NCBI RefSeq assembly: GCF_037027585.1
Contig: NZ_JAXCLE010000010.1
Location: forward strand, 62,001 to 126,000
DNA: 64,000 nucleotides
Reading direction: 5' to 3'
From: Solibacillus ferritrahens
GTDB lineage: Bacteria; Bacillota; Bacilli; Bacillales_A; Planococcaceae
Part shown: positions 1-8,428 of the stretch, piece by piece
Numbering within the stretch: the stretch's first letter is position 1
Layout: every line of letters starts with the position of its first letter
Notes under the pieces: generated by a model
What the model saw: the letters and a program-made list of their open reading frames with translations, nothing else
Database searches by the model: none
What the model was told of the DNA's origin: nothing
Translations under genes and position numbers: made by a program

Positions 1-443
1 AAAATATTGCAATTATGCTTCAAGAAGAATTAAAGCAATTAAATATTACAGCTAATATCGAAGTTTTAGAGTGGGGTGCATACCTTGATAAAACGGATGC
101 AGGTGAGCATGAAATGTATATTTTAGGTTTATCTAATCCAGTAGGTGATGCAGATTACTTCTTGACACAACTATACCATTCTAAAAACCACGGAGGATCT
201 GGTAATACTACTTTTTATAGTAATAAAGAGTTAGATGCAATACTAGATGAAGCACGTGAAGAAATTGATACAACGAAACGTTTGGCCTTATATAAACAGG
301 CTCAAGAAATCTTAATAGAAGAAGCACCAATGATTTACGTACACCACCAAGCCTATATTTCAGGATTAAGTGAAAAAATTGAAGGACACTGGATTAATGA
401 TTCAGGACATCATAAGCTTCAGGAAGTGAAATTTGTAAAGTAA
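1..443 (+). CDS. ABC transporter substrate-binding protein, family 5, C-terminal part
   Basis: The reading frame is already open at the window edge (codons begin at position 3), so only about the last 146 residues are present. The fragment looks like the C-terminal lobe of SBP family 5 (peptide/nickel) binding proteins: a DADYFLTQLYHS segment, then an NKELDAILDEAREEID helix and an alternating ALYKQAQEILIEEAPMIYVHH stretch typical of the Opp/Dpp family end. Such proteins are lipid-anchored outside the membrane and deliver peptides to an ABC permease. The permease genes must lie upstream of the window or elsewhere; the next gene is unrelated. A strong terminator follows. The exact substrate cannot be told from this piece. 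Confidence 0.85.
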   Translation, partial: NIAIMLQEELKQLNITANIEVLEWGAYLDKTDAGEHEMYILGLSNPVGDADYFLTQLYHSKNHGGSGNTTFYSNKELDAILDEAREEIDTTKRLALYKQAQEILIEEAPMIYVHHQAYISGLSEKIEGHWINDSGHHKLQEVKFVK

Positions 444-450
444 GTATAGT

Positions 451-489
451 AAAAGGAAGCGGAACTTTTCGGAGTTCTACTTCCTTTTT
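451..489 (+). terminator. Terminator after the binding protein gene
   Basis: An AAAGGAAG...GGAACT arm pairs with AGTTC...CTTCCTTT and runs into a T tract, eight bases after the stop codon. It separates the transporter gene from the SDR gene. Confidence 0.75.
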
Positions 490-567
490 ATGTATTTTTT
501 AAAGGTAAACTGGTCGTTACCGTCGAAATTATTTAAGTAACGAAATCCTATTTAGGAGGTTTTATGT

Positions 568-1326
568 ATGAGATTGAAGGATAAAGTCGCAGTAATAACA
601 GGTGCTGCATCAGGAATGGGGAAGGCGACGGCCATTTTATTTGCCCGAGAAGGTGCAAAGGTTGTTGTATCGGACCTAACTCTTGAAGGTGCGGGGGCAA
701 CAGTAGCAGAAATTACAGCACTGGGCGGAACGGCAACTGCTGTAGTAGCTAATGTTGCGACGGAAGCAGATATTCATAAATTAATAAAAGCCGCTTTAAA
801 TAGTTATGGTACACTTGATATTTTAGTAAACAATGCTGGTATTATGGACGACTTCTCTCCAGTAGGCGATGTGAAAGATGACTTATGGGATCGCGTATTT
901 GAAGTAAATGTAAAAGGTGTTATGCGTGCAAGCCGTCAAGCGATGCCTATTTTTCTGGAAAAGGGTGCAGGAACGATTATAAATATTGCCTCAATAGGTG
1001 GTTTATACGGCTCTAGGGCGGGGGCTGCGTATACAGCATCTAAACATGCTGTTATAGGATTAACGAAAAATACAGCATTCCAATATGCGGAAAAAGGTAT
1101 TAAATGTAATGCTATTGCTCCAGGCGGGGTCAATACAAATATCGGTGCAAGTTTCAGCAGTGCAAATCAAGAAGGTATGACTCGTGCAATGGCAGGAGCA
1201 AGTTTTAACCCACGGAGTGGTGAACCGGAAGATATTGCGCGGGTTGCACTGTTTTTAGCATCAGAGGACTCTGATTTTGTAAATGGGGTCGTCATTACTG
1301 CAGATGCAGGATGGACAGCGTATTAA
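568..1326 (+). CDS. SDR family oxidoreductase
   Basis: A 252-residue classical short-chain dehydrogenase/reductase. The N-terminal TGAASGMG motif (about residues 12-19) binds NAD(P), NNAG follows near residue 88, and YTASK near residue 155 is the catalytic Tyr-x3-Lys. The length is normal for the classical SDR fold. The start is set by AGGAGG at 554-559, eight bases before ATG 568; an ATG at 564 is out of frame. It stands alone between two terminators. The closest general labels are glucose-1-dehydrogenase-like or 3-oxoacyl-ACP-reductase-like; the substrate cannot be read from the sequence. Confidence 0.9.
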   Translation: MRLKDKVAVITGAASGMGKATAILFAREGAKVVVSDLTLEGAGATVAEITALGGTATAVVANVATEADIHKLIKAALNSYGTLDILVNNAGIMDDFSPVGDVKDDLWDRVFEVNVKGVMRASRQAMPIFLEKGAGTIINIASIGGLYGSRAGAAYTASKHAVIGLTKNTAFQYAEKGIKCNAIAPGGVNTNIGASFSSANQEGMTRAMAGASFNPRSGEPEDIARVALFLASEDSDFVNGVVITADAGWTAY

Positions 1327-1341
1327 TATTTTCTATTTTCA

Positions 1342-1371
1342 AGGTTCGGTAAACATACCGAACTTTTTTTT
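1342..1371 (+). terminator. Terminator after the SDR gene
   Basis: The stem AGGTTCGGT / ACCGAACTT is followed by nine T residues, a compact intrinsic terminator. Confidence 0.85.
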
Positions 1372-1493
1372 TATGGAAAAAAATCTATCAATCTAATACT
1401 AATTTAAGAAAAATATGTTTTTTCTTGAATTTTATTAACTTTTTGCTATATTTATACGTCTAATATATAAAGTAAAGATTGGAGGGCAATAAG

Positions 1494-2381
1494 ATGGGGA
1501 AAAAAATTGGCCTACTTGGTATTTTGTTTAGTTTCTTGTTAGTTGTTCAAGGTTACCGGTTTTGGACAGACGTACCATCCACATTTGCAGAGAGCGGGAT
1601 GGTTACGATAAGCATAACTTACTCTGAACAGGTGGCTTTCGACCGTTTTATTAATAAAGCATCAAGTACAAGTGAATTAGTGAAACCCTTTTATTTATTT
1701 AATGGAGGGCTAACGCGGAGCATTCAAAACTGTGATGAATACATAGAGGTTGAAAAAATACTAGAAGACAAGAAGTGGCCTACCAATAAGCAAGGGAATG
1801 AACAGAGCCAACCGATTAGTGGAGATAATAAGGGAAAAAGAATTGCGCTCACATTTGATGATGGTCCACATCAATCGGTGACCAATCAAATTTTATTAAC
1901 GCTTCAAAAACATGAAGTGAAGGCGACATTTTTTGTGCTTGGGCAAAATGTTGTGAAGCATCCTGAAATCGTAAAAAAGGCAGATGCATCTGGGCATGAA
2001 ATCGCCAACCATTCATGGGGGCATAAAAATTTAACCAAGCTAAACGTAAGCCAAATGCAAGAGGAAATCAATCGGGCAAACGAGGCAATCTGTGATGCAA
2101 TCGGGAAATATCCCACAATGTATAGACCACCATTTGGAGCGATTAACGAGACGGTACGAGAAGTAATTGAGTTAACCCCGGTTTTATGGAATATTGATAC
2201 GCTCGATTGGCATCATAAAACGCCGGCAAAAACGTTGGCGAACTTGAAGGCCCAGGCAAAGAATGATGGTATTATTTTAATGCATGATATTCATCAACAA
2301 TCGGCAGAAGCTTTGGAAGATGTTATTCTATATTTAAAAGAGGAAGGCTATGAATTTGTGACAACAAGCCAATTATTATAG
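1494..2381 (+). CDS. Polysaccharide deacetylase (NodB domain), secreted or anchored
   Basis: Carbohydrate esterase family 4 protein of 295 residues that likely removes N-acetyl groups from peptidoglycan or another wall glycan. A hydrophobic N-terminal segment (residues 5-20) should export or anchor it. The NodB domain fills the C-terminal two thirds with all signature motifs: TFDDGP (metal-binding Asp pair), NHSWGH (metal-binding His pair), RPPFG, DTLDW and LMHDIH. A frame opening at TTG 1479 overlaps the ribosome binding site, so I use ATG 1494 with GGAGG at 1481-1485. The roughly 100-residue region between signal and NodB domain resembles nothing I recognise. It is probably co-transcribed with nothing: a weak terminator sits just past its stop. 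Confidence 0.88.
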   Translation: MGKKIGLLGILFSFLLVVQGYRFWTDVPSTFAESGMVTISITYSEQVAFDRFINKASSTSELVKPFYLFNGGLTRSIQNCDEYIEVEKILEDKKWPTNKQGNEQSQPISGDNKGKRIALTFDDGPHQSVTNQILLTLQKHEVKATFFVLGQNVVKHPEIVKKADASGHEIANHSWGHKNLTKLNVSQMQEEINRANEAICDAIGKYPTMYRPPFGAINETVREVIELTPVLWNIDTLDWHHKTPAKTLANLKAQAKNDGIILMHDIHQQSAEALEDVILYLKEEGYEFVTTSQLL

Positions 2382-2394
2382 TGTGAGAGTTTCT

Positions 2395-2425
2395 AAAGGA
2401 AGTAGTGAGGGCTATTTCCTTTTTT
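2395..2425 (+). terminator. Terminator after the deacetylase gene
   Basis: AAAGGAAGTAG pairs with CTATTTCCTTT (one G-T pair), followed by a T tract. It lies between the deacetylase stop and the rlmA ribosome binding site. Confidence 0.7.
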
Positions 2426-2481
2426 TATTTTTATCAGTTTATGGTACGATACAAGCGAACACATACGAAGGAGGATCCGTC

Positions 2482-3318
2482 GTGGGTCTATTATCAAAAC
2501 GAGCGTTAAGTATTCAACAATTTCAATTAAACAGTAAAATTTTTGCTTGTCCTTTTTGTAAACAGCAAATGAATATGAGTGATGAAGGGAAAATGAGCTG
2601 TGCCTTGAATCATACATTTGATGTAGCAAAGCAAGGTTATTTATATATGTTAAATCGACCAGTACAGTCGATGTATGGTAAAGAGCTATTCGTATCACGG
2701 CATACGATTATTAATGCGGGGATATATGACAAAGTGCAAAAAGCGATTGCCAGTGAAATCAAACAGCAAAACCCGGTCATTTTAGATACAGGGTGTGGAG
2801 AAGGTTCCCATTTACACCGCATCTGTGAGCAATTGGACGGTGCTGTTGGTATCGGAATCGATATTTCAAAAGAAGGAATCATGGCCGCTGCCAAGTTTTA
2901 TAACGAACAGCTTTGGTGCGTGGGTGATTTGGCAAATAGTCCATATAATGAGCAATCCTTTGATGCCATACTCAATATTTTATCACCTGCCAACTATGAA
3001 GAATTTAAACGATTGCTTAAGCCAGGAGGAAAAGTTATTAAAGTTGTTCCCCAGGAAAATTATTTAATGGAGCTACGCAAGCAAGCCTTTGCAGATTCTG
3101 AAAAGGAAAGCTATACAAATGCTCAAACTGTGGAACGTTTTAAGACAGCCTTTGGACATGTTGAAGTGAAGCGTATTACGTATACCGTCCCACTTGAAGC
3201 GCATCTAGTACAAAACTTACTCGAAATGACACCAATGGGTTGGCACATTGAAGAAAAAGAGAATATTCAATTACGGGAAATTACAATTGATTTAGATTTA
3301 TTAATTGGAATGGAGTGA
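2482..3318 (+). CDS. rlmA: 23S rRNA (guanine-N1)-methyltransferase RlmA
   Basis: Class I SAM-dependent methyltransferase of 278 residues that methylates a guanine in helix 35 of 23S rRNA (G745/G748 in RlmA enzymes; the Gram-positive type can affect macrolide response). The N-terminal zinc finger is intact: Cys23, Cys26, Cys40 and His44 (CPFC ... C..NH). The SAM motif VILDTGCGEGSHL follows. The open frame begins at 2383, but the start is GTG 2482, preceded by AAGGAGG; the upstream part would read through a terminator. The stop is six bases before the start of the next gene, so the two are likely co-transcribed. Homologous to B. subtilis YxjB. Confidence 0.88.
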   Translation: MGLLSKRALSIQQFQLNSKIFACPFCKQQMNMSDEGKMSCALNHTFDVAKQGYLYMLNRPVQSMYGKELFVSRHTIINAGIYDKVQKAIASEIKQQNPVILDTGCGEGSHLHRICEQLDGAVGIGIDISKEGIMAAAKFYNEQLWCVGDLANSPYNEQSFDAILNILSPANYEEFKRLLKPGGKVIKVVPQENYLMELRKQAFADSEKESYTNAQTVERFKTAFGHVEVKRITYTVPLEAHLVQNLLEMTPMGWHIEEKENIQLREITIDLDLLIGME

Positions 3319-3324
3319 TGATGG

Positions 3325-4212
3325 ATGAAGAAAATTTTAGTATTAGGTGGAACACGTTTTTTTGGAAGGAAATTAGTAGATTTATTACTGGAGCAAAAGC
3401 ATGAAGTAACGATTGTAACGCGAGGGGTTTCTGAAAATCCGTTTGGTGAAGCGGTGGAACATATTAAAGTCGACCGCAAAGAAAAGGCTGCGTTTGAGAA
3501 AGCTTTGGAAAATCGCACTTTTGATATTGTTTACGATAATATTTGCTATTCACCGAATGAAGCGAAGCAACTATGTGACATGTTTAAAGGAAAAATCGGT
3601 AAACTTGTTTTCACCTCTACATTAGCTACATATGAGGCAGATGGTATGCCCCATGCAGAGGGGGATTTTGACCCAACTTCATATGAAATCGTAATGGGTG
3701 ATACGCATGAATTTACTTACGGTGAAGGAAAGCGTTTAGCGGAAGCGGTCTTTTATAGATTTGCCGATTTCCCTGTCGTGGCTGTTCGCTTCCCGATTGT
3801 GATGGGTGAGGATGATTATACGCGCCGCTTGCATTTCCATATTGAGCGCATCGTAAATAATGAGCCGATTGGATTTAGTAATATGGATGCTGAAATGTCG
3901 TTCATTCAAGCAACAGAAGCAGCAAGATTTTTAATGTGGGCAGGAATGGGAAATGTTGAAGGACCGATTAATGCTACGGCGAATGGTGTTATAGCATTAA
4001 AAGATTTGATTTCACTTATAGAAGAAAAAACGGGTGAACGTGCAAAAATAGCACTGCTCGGTACTGAAGAAATCCGTTCACCATATGCAATCCCTGCTTC
4101 ATGGTATATGAAAAATGATAAATCACAGCAACTAGGATTTAAATTTAGTCATATTGATGATTGGTTGCCTCAGTTAGTCGAAGAAATTGCAAAATCTACA
4201 CCAAAACAGTAA
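3325..4212 (+). CDS. NAD-dependent epimerase/dehydratase family protein
   Basis: Extended or atypical SDR of 295 residues. The N-terminal Rossmann motif GGTRFFG (residues 8-14) and the dinucleotide-binding beta strand are clear. The later part resembles isoflavone-reductase-like and NAD-epimerase proteins; a TYGEGKRLAE segment around residue 133 gives the Tyr-x3-Lys arrangement of active SDRs. It follows rlmA by six bases, which suggests one transcript. No sugar-nucleotide cluster lies nearby, so the substrate is unknown. Confidence 0.8.
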   Translation: MKKILVLGGTRFFGRKLVDLLLEQKHEVTIVTRGVSENPFGEAVEHIKVDRKEKAAFEKALENRTFDIVYDNICYSPNEAKQLCDMFKGKIGKLVFTSTLATYEADGMPHAEGDFDPTSYEIVMGDTHEFTYGEGKRLAEAVFYRFADFPVVAVRFPIVMGEDDYTRRLHFHIERIVNNEPIGFSNMDAEMSFIQATEAARFLMWAGMGNVEGPINATANGVIALKDLISLIEEKTGERAKIALLGTEEIRSPYAIPASWYMKNDKSQQLGFKFSHIDDWLPQLVEEIAKSTPKQ

Positions 4213-4279
4213 TGATTGTATAGCAATACGACTATAGATTACAATAGATTGAGAATCAAACATAAGGTAGGAATGAAAA

Positions 4280-4882
4280 GTGTATAAATTTATTGCAAAT
4301 ATTGTATATGGTATTTTAGGGGTTAACGGGTCAAAGGCAAAGGTATATGGGAAAGAAAATATACCGAAAGAAGGAGGCTTTGTCATTGCTTGTACACATA
4401 ATGGCTATATCGACATTTTAAATTTGGGAATATCGATGTTGCCACGAGAAGTACATTTTATGGCTAAAAAGCAATTGTTCGATGTTAAAGGCATAGGTTG
4501 GCTTATTAAAAGGCTGAACGCATTTCCGGTCGATCGTGATAATCCAGGGCCTAGTGTAATTAAAATCCCTCGACAACTTATTAAAGAGGGAAAGGTTGTA
4601 GGGATATTCCCAAGTGGTACAAGAAGCTCTGAAAACTCAGAATTAAAAGCCGGTGCCGTGACAATCGCCCAGCTGGCTAAGGCAGAAATTGTGCCGGCTG
4701 CCTATATCGGTCCGAAAAATGCAAAGGGTGTATTCAAACGTCAAAAAGGCTATTTGATTTACGGCAAGCCATTTACAGTGGAATCGGGAAAAGAAGGTCG
4801 TGAACAATCGGTACAGTTTTTGGAACAAGAGCTCAACCGACTGACTGCCCACCTTAAAGAATTGCATCCAGAGGTAAAATAA
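4280..4882 (+). CDS. 1-acyl-sn-glycerol-3-phosphate acyltransferase (PlsC family)
   Basis: A 200-residue acyltransferase that adds the second acyl chain to lysophosphatidic acid in membrane phospholipid synthesis. The HNGYID motif (residues 41-46) is the catalytic His-x4-Asp, and FPSGTRS (about 111-117) is the phosphate-binding block, with Ser where Glu is usual. The length matches short Bacillales PlsC proteins. The start is GTG 4280 after an AGGA-type site. A hairpin with a T-rich loop lies just downstream, before the phosphatase gene. Confidence 0.88.
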   Translation: MYKFIANIVYGILGVNGSKAKVYGKENIPKEGGFVIACTHNGYIDILNLGISMLPREVHFMAKKQLFDVKGIGWLIKRLNAFPVDRDNPGPSVIKIPRQLIKEGKVVGIFPSGTRSSENSELKAGAVTIAQLAKAEIVPAAYIGPKNAKGVFKRQKGYLIYGKPFTVESGKEGREQSVQFLEQELNRLTAHLKELHPEVK

Positions 4883-4884
4883 TA

Positions 4885-4916
4885 GAAGCTGCCAAAATTT
4901 TTTTGGCGGCTTCTTT
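4885..4916 (+). terminator. Hairpin after the plsC-like gene
   Basis: GAAGCTGCC pairs with GGCGGCTTC around a T-rich loop. The tail TTTATG is only weakly T-rich, so it may attenuate rather than stop transcription. Confidence 0.5.
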
Positions 4917-4932
4917 ATGAGGAGGAGTCAAT

Positions 4933-5397
4933 ATGAAACAAGTGTTATTCGTATGCTTAGGAAATATTTGCCGTTCTCCAATGGCAGAGGCGGTTATGCG
5001 TGATTTAATAGAAAAGCGCGGTTTGTCCGATCAGATTAAAGTCGATTCAGCAGGAACGAGCAACTACCATATCGGCGAACCGCCACACAAAGGGACAAAG
5101 GCAAAACTACAGGAATTCGGCATTACTACAAGTGGGATGCAAGCTCGCCAGTTACGAAGCTCCGATTTGCATAACTTTGATTATATTGTGTGTATGGATG
5201 AAAGTAATGTAGCTAATACAATTGAAATGCTACGTGCAGAAGGGGATGTAAAAATATTTCGCTTCCTTGATTTAACTACTCATAAGAAGGATGTTCCTGA
5301 CCCATGGTATACAGGCGACTTCCAGGAAACTTATGAACTTTGTTTGGAAGGGTGCGAGGCACTACTGAACCGAATTTTGGACGACTTTAAAAAATAA
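4933..5397 (+). CDS. Low molecular weight protein-tyrosine-phosphatase
   Basis: A 154-residue phosphatase of the arsenate-reductase-like fold. The P-loop is Cys8-LGNIC-Arg14-Ser15 (C-x5-R-S) and the catalytic acid is in the late DPWY motif (near residue 118). This pattern distinguishes it from arsenate reductase. Bacillus relatives are YfkJ and YwlE; YwlE removes phosphate from protein arginine, and I cannot assign this copy to either. RBS GGAGGAG lies at 4920-4926. It is bounded by hairpins on both sides. Confidence 0.9.
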   Translation: MKQVLFVCLGNICRSPMAEAVMRDLIEKRGLSDQIKVDSAGTSNYHIGEPPHKGTKAKLQEFGITTSGMQARQLRSSDLHNFDYIVCMDESNVANTIEMLRAEGDVKIFRFLDLTTHKKDVPDPWYTGDFQETYELCLEGCEALLNRILDDFKK

Positions 5398-5434
5398 AAT
5401 AGCGGGGCTGATGAAGACATCAGTCCCGCTATTT
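5397..5434. terminator. Bidirectional terminator between convergent genes
   Basis: AAATAGCGGGGCTGATG pairs with CATCAGTCCCGCTATTT, with A-rich and T-rich flanks. It serves both the phosphatase gene and the minus-strand anti-sigma candidate ending at 5438. Confidence 0.85.
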
Positions 5435-5437
5435 ATT

Positions 5438-6793
5438 TTAGTATGGTAATGAAACTTCGATAATTTTGGTTTTTTGCTGTTTTGTCTGTCGCCATTTATA
5501 GATTGTTGGCGATTCATAGTTTTCAATATCAGGCACTTCCGCTTGGATTGTCTTGTCATCTATCCATTCATAATGAAAAATTGGGTACCATGGATGAGTA
5601 AAATAATCTTGCTTAGAGCTTGGCAGATTGACTTCCATCTTATCGATATTGAGCACGTGAAGCATTGCTCGAGGAAGTAAAGTGTCTTCATAATATTCAT
5701 CAAGGGTAATGGACATTAAGATGTTTTCATAATTTGGTGACAGCTTGAAGCTCTGTAATTTACCCCAAACTAAACTGCCGAATGTAATATCCTCACCAAG
5801 CCTTTTAACGAATGCATTTTCACAATATTGTTCTAGACAATTATATTTGAAAACGCCAATTTCTGTATCTTTATCTGTAAATAGAGGTTCATACGTCAAT
5901 TCAAAGTTATCTGCCTCATATTTGTATAGTAAAAGTTGGTTTAAAAATGTCAACTGATAAAACGGGATCTCTTCTACTGTATTATTCAAAGTGTTTTTAA
6001 ACGAAATGACTTTCTCTTTATTTATTGTTGGTAGTTCATTGATTGATCCTAATAATGATAATATTTCATGGCCATCATTCGTAATAAACTGCTTGGCAAC
6101 AAGTCCGTCGCCATTATCGTAATAAAAGAAGTTTTTCCCTCCCTCAATCTCCTTGGTAATTTGTACTAAGTTATCGTACTCCTTGTATGGTGTTATAAGT
6201 TTTACTGGATACGACATCGCCTGCCCTTCAAATGTGAAACCATCCTTTACAGGCAATTTTATAATAGTTTGTATAGGGTCTAGCTGGTTTAACTGTGTTA
6301 AGGTAAAAGACTTTTTTTCAAATTCCATAATTTCCTCATACACAAGTTCTATCGCATCAGTTTTTATACGATAAACTTTTTGCATTACTGCTCCAGTATT
6401 ATCTTCCAATATTTCAACATATTCATCGGACAGCCAGGTCGTTGTTTCTGTAAACCCTGCATATTCATTTCCCATTCCTAAGAAGTAAGCAACATCGCCG
6501 TCCTCTTTAAAATATTTTTGTAATGGTAATTCTTCTATCGTTTCTTTGATTTCTTCATCTACAGGTACGGTTGGGGTCGTTTGGCTGAAGTCATTTAGGG
6601 ACCATGGATTCATCACAAGAATTGTAAGGGTAATCATCGCTAAAAAGATTACAAATGTTGCATAGTATAAACGGTTGGATTTTTTGAATGGCTGCTTTTG
6701 CCGTTTTCGAACGTTTACTTTTGCCATTACTTGTTCCGATCTTTTAGATGTGGAGCCCATTTTTTTATTGAGCTGACGTTTTATTTCATTCAT
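5438..6793 (-). CDS. Membrane-anchored protein, putative ECF anti-sigma factor
   Basis: A 451-residue protein of no family I recognise. The first 43 residues are basic and cytoplasmic, one membrane helix spans about 44-61 (YYATFVIFLAMITLTILVM), and about 390 residues lie outside. The outer part is rich in beta-type hydrophobic/charged alternation and Tyr/Phe, and has no lipobox or enzyme motif I can name. The gene overlaps the upstream ECF sigma gene by eight bases (ATGAATGA arrangement). That placement and topology are typical of anti-sigma or sigma-linked sensor proteins. The start is ATG 6793, nine bases from GGGAGG; a TTG at 6799 is too close to it. The anti-sigma role is inference from context only. 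Confidence 0.6.
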   Translation of the reverse strand: MNEIKRQLNKKMGSTSKRSEQVMAKVNVRKRQKQPFKKSNRLYYATFVIFLAMITLTILVMNPWSLNDFSQTTPTVPVDEEIKETIEELPLQKYFKEDGDVAYFLGMGNEYAGFTETTTWLSDEYVEILEDNTGAVMQKVYRIKTDAIELVYEEIMEFEKKSFTLTQLNQLDPIQTIIKLPVKDGFTFEGQAMSYPVKLITPYKEYDNLVQITKEIEGGKNFFYYDNGDGLVAKQFITNDGHEILSLLGSINELPTINKEKVISFKNTLNNTVEEIPFYQLTFLNQLLLYKYEADNFELTYEPLFTDKDTEIGVFKYNCLEQYCENAFVKRLGEDITFGSLVWGKLQSFKLSPNYENILMSITLDEYYEDTLLPRAMLHVLNIDKMEVNLPSSKQDYFTHPWYPIFHYEWIDDKTIQAEVPDIENYESPTIYKWRQTKQQKTKIIEVSLPY

Positions 6794-7304
6794 TGGCAAG
6801 CACCTCCCATTCCTCTGAAGATAGTTTTTCCTTTAATAATTGTCTTGCTCTCCGCATCCTCGTTTTTACAGTGTTATCGGATATCCTTAATAAACTTGCA
6901 ACTTCCAGGACGGAAAGCTCCTCATAATAGTAGTGAACAATGACTTCCCTTAAAGGTATAGGCAATTGTAAAATTGCTTCTGCAATATCGAGCCGTTCTG
7001 CTTGTTGAAGCATTTTTTGTGGATCTATTTTTGTTTGAAAAAAATGGTTTGTTAATTGTTGCTTTCGGTATGTCCAGCTTTTTAAATAGTCTTTGCTCTT
7101 ATTTATAACAATGCGTACAAGGTAAGTTTTTAACGAAGCGCGTTCTTCAAACTGTTCGAACTTAACGTAATACGATAAAAAGGAGTCCTGCACAATATCC
7201 TCTGCCACTTGCCAATCCTTCACATATAAAAAGGCAATGCGGAGCAAATAATCGCTATACGTTTCCATTACTTGTTGAAATGCTTGCTCATCGGAAAGCA
7301 TCAT
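6786..7304 (-). CDS. RNA polymerase ECF-type sigma factor (sigma-70 family)
   Basis: A 172-residue ECF sigma factor. Region 2 is at about residues 10-75 (DYLLRIAFLYVKDW.VAEDIVQDSF) and region 4 at about 110-165 (LREVIVHYYYEELSVLEVASLL.ISDNTVKTRMRRAR), a helix-turn-helix for the -35 element. There is no region 1.1 or 3, as expected. The frame extends upstream, but AAGGAG at 7315-7320 places the start at ATG 7304. A TAAAAC-N17-CGTC element upstream suggests self-activation. The partner gene downstream is translationally coupled. It resembles the Bacillus SigW/SigM/SigV group but cannot be assigned to one. Confidence 0.9.
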   Translation of the reverse strand: MMLSDEQAFQQVMETYSDYLLRIAFLYVKDWQVAEDIVQDSFLSYYVKFEQFEERASLKTYLVRIVINKSKDYLKSWTYRKQQLTNHFFQTKIDPQKMLQQAERLDIAEAILQLPIPLREVIVHYYYEELSVLEVASLLRISDNTVKTRMRRARQLLKEKLSSEEWEVLANE

Positions 7305-7339
7305 ACAATAAGCACTCCTTTCTATTGATTTATTCATTA

Positions 7340-7366
7340 GACGAATCAGATGTAGCATTCGTTTTA
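7340..7366 (-). promoter_or_regulatory. Candidate ECF-type promoter of the sigma operon
   Basis: Read on the minus strand, TAAAAC (7366-7361), a 17-base spacer and CGTC (7343-7340) match the AAC / CGTC core that Bacillus ECF sigma factors recognise. Transcription would start near 7333, giving a leader of about 30 bases with the RBS at 7320-7315. The -35 is TAAAAC rather than the best TGAAAC. Confidence 0.5.
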
Positions 7367-7534
7367 GTAAACAATAAATTTTAAAATGTATTAAGAAAAA
7401 ATGCTACAGGTTTTACATTTTTTTGAGAAGGCAATTTAATTTTTTTTAGACTTTATGTATAATGAGTAAGTTAAATAATATTTTTTCGTTTTTAAATAAT
7501 GTGATGAATAGATAATCGAAAGAGAGTGGATATA

Positions 7535-8254
7535 ATGGGTCGTAAATGGAATAACATTAAAGATAAAAAAGCTGGGAAAGATGCAGCTAACAGTCGTATT
7601 TATGCGAAATTTGGCCGTGAAATTTATGTAGCAGCTAAATCAGGTGAACCAAATCCAGAATCAAACCGAGCGTTAAAAACAGTTTTAGAACGTGCGAAAA
7701 CATATTCAGTGCCAAAGCATATTATTGAAAAAGCAATCGATAAAGCAAAAGGTGGCGGCGATGAGCAATTCGATGAGTTACGCTATGAAGGTTTTGGTGT
7801 AGCGGGTACAATGGTTATCGTTGATGCACTAACAAACAATGTAAATCGTACAGCTTCAGAAGTACGTGCTGCATTCGGTAAAAACGGCGGAAATATGGGT
7901 GTATCAGGCTCTGCGGCACATATGTTCCAAAATACTGCTGTATTCGGTATTGAAGGCAAAACAGAAGATGAAATTCTTGAAATCTTAATGGAAGCTGACT
8001 TGGATATGCGCGATATTATGGAAGAAGAAGGAACTATTATCGTATACGTTGAGCCGGAGCAATTCCATGCAACACAGGAAGCATTTAAGGCAGCGGGTAT
8101 AGAAGAATTTACCGTTGCAGAGTTAACGATGCTACCAATGACAGAAGTAGCATTAGCAGGCGATGATCTAGTGAAATTTGAAAAGATGATCGATGCACTG
8201 GAAGATTTAGAAGACGTACAGCGTGTGTACCATAACGCTGATTTAGGAGAATAA
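7535..8254 (+). CDS. yeeN: YebC/PmpR family protein (YeeN type)
   Basis: A 239-residue YebC/PmpR family protein. The family was annotated as DNA-binding regulators, and recent work ties members to translation of difficult peptide stretches such as polyproline. The beginning (MGRKWNNIKDKKAGKD) and later segments (LRYEGFG, ALTNNVNRTASEVRAAF, VQRVYHN.DLGE) match B. subtilis YeeN rather than YrbC. The start is ATG 7535; an in-frame GTG at 7526 lies within the GAGAG ribosome binding region. It stands alone, with a terminator eight bases past its stop. Confidence 0.9.
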   Translation: MGRKWNNIKDKKAGKDAANSRIYAKFGREIYVAAKSGEPNPESNRALKTVLERAKTYSVPKHIIEKAIDKAKGGGDEQFDELRYEGFGVAGTMVIVDALTNNVNRTASEVRAAFGKNGGNMGVSGSAAHMFQNTAVFGIEGKTEDEILEILMEADLDMRDIMEEEGTIIVYVEPEQFHATQEAFKAAGIEEFTVAELTMLPMTEVALAGDDLVKFEKMIDALEDLEDVQRVYHNADLGE

Positions 8255-8261
8255 TTATTCT

Positions 8262-8292
8262 AGCCCAAAATATAAAATTTTGGGCTTTTTTT
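8262..8292 (+). terminator. Terminator after yeeN
   Basis: AGCCCAAAAT pairs with ATTTTGGGCT, followed by a T run. Confidence 0.9.
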
Positions 8293-8428
8293 AATGCTTA
8301 TATAGGTAAATTTGTACAATATTTATACTAAATGTTAATGAATATGTTGGATTAAGCAGAATTGGTTGTATTTAACATTCGAATAATTCAAAATACATAT
8401 ATTATGAATAAACTAGGAGACGAAGCAT

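Noticed and set aside
1479..1493. An earlier TTG start for the polysaccharide deacetylase
   Set aside because: The codons overlap the GGAGG ribosome binding site used by ATG 1494.
7380..7430. A second ECF-type promoter (TGTAAAACCT) upstream of the sigma gene
   Set aside because: No CGT-type -10 occurs 16-17 bases after the AAC, unlike the site at 7340-7366.
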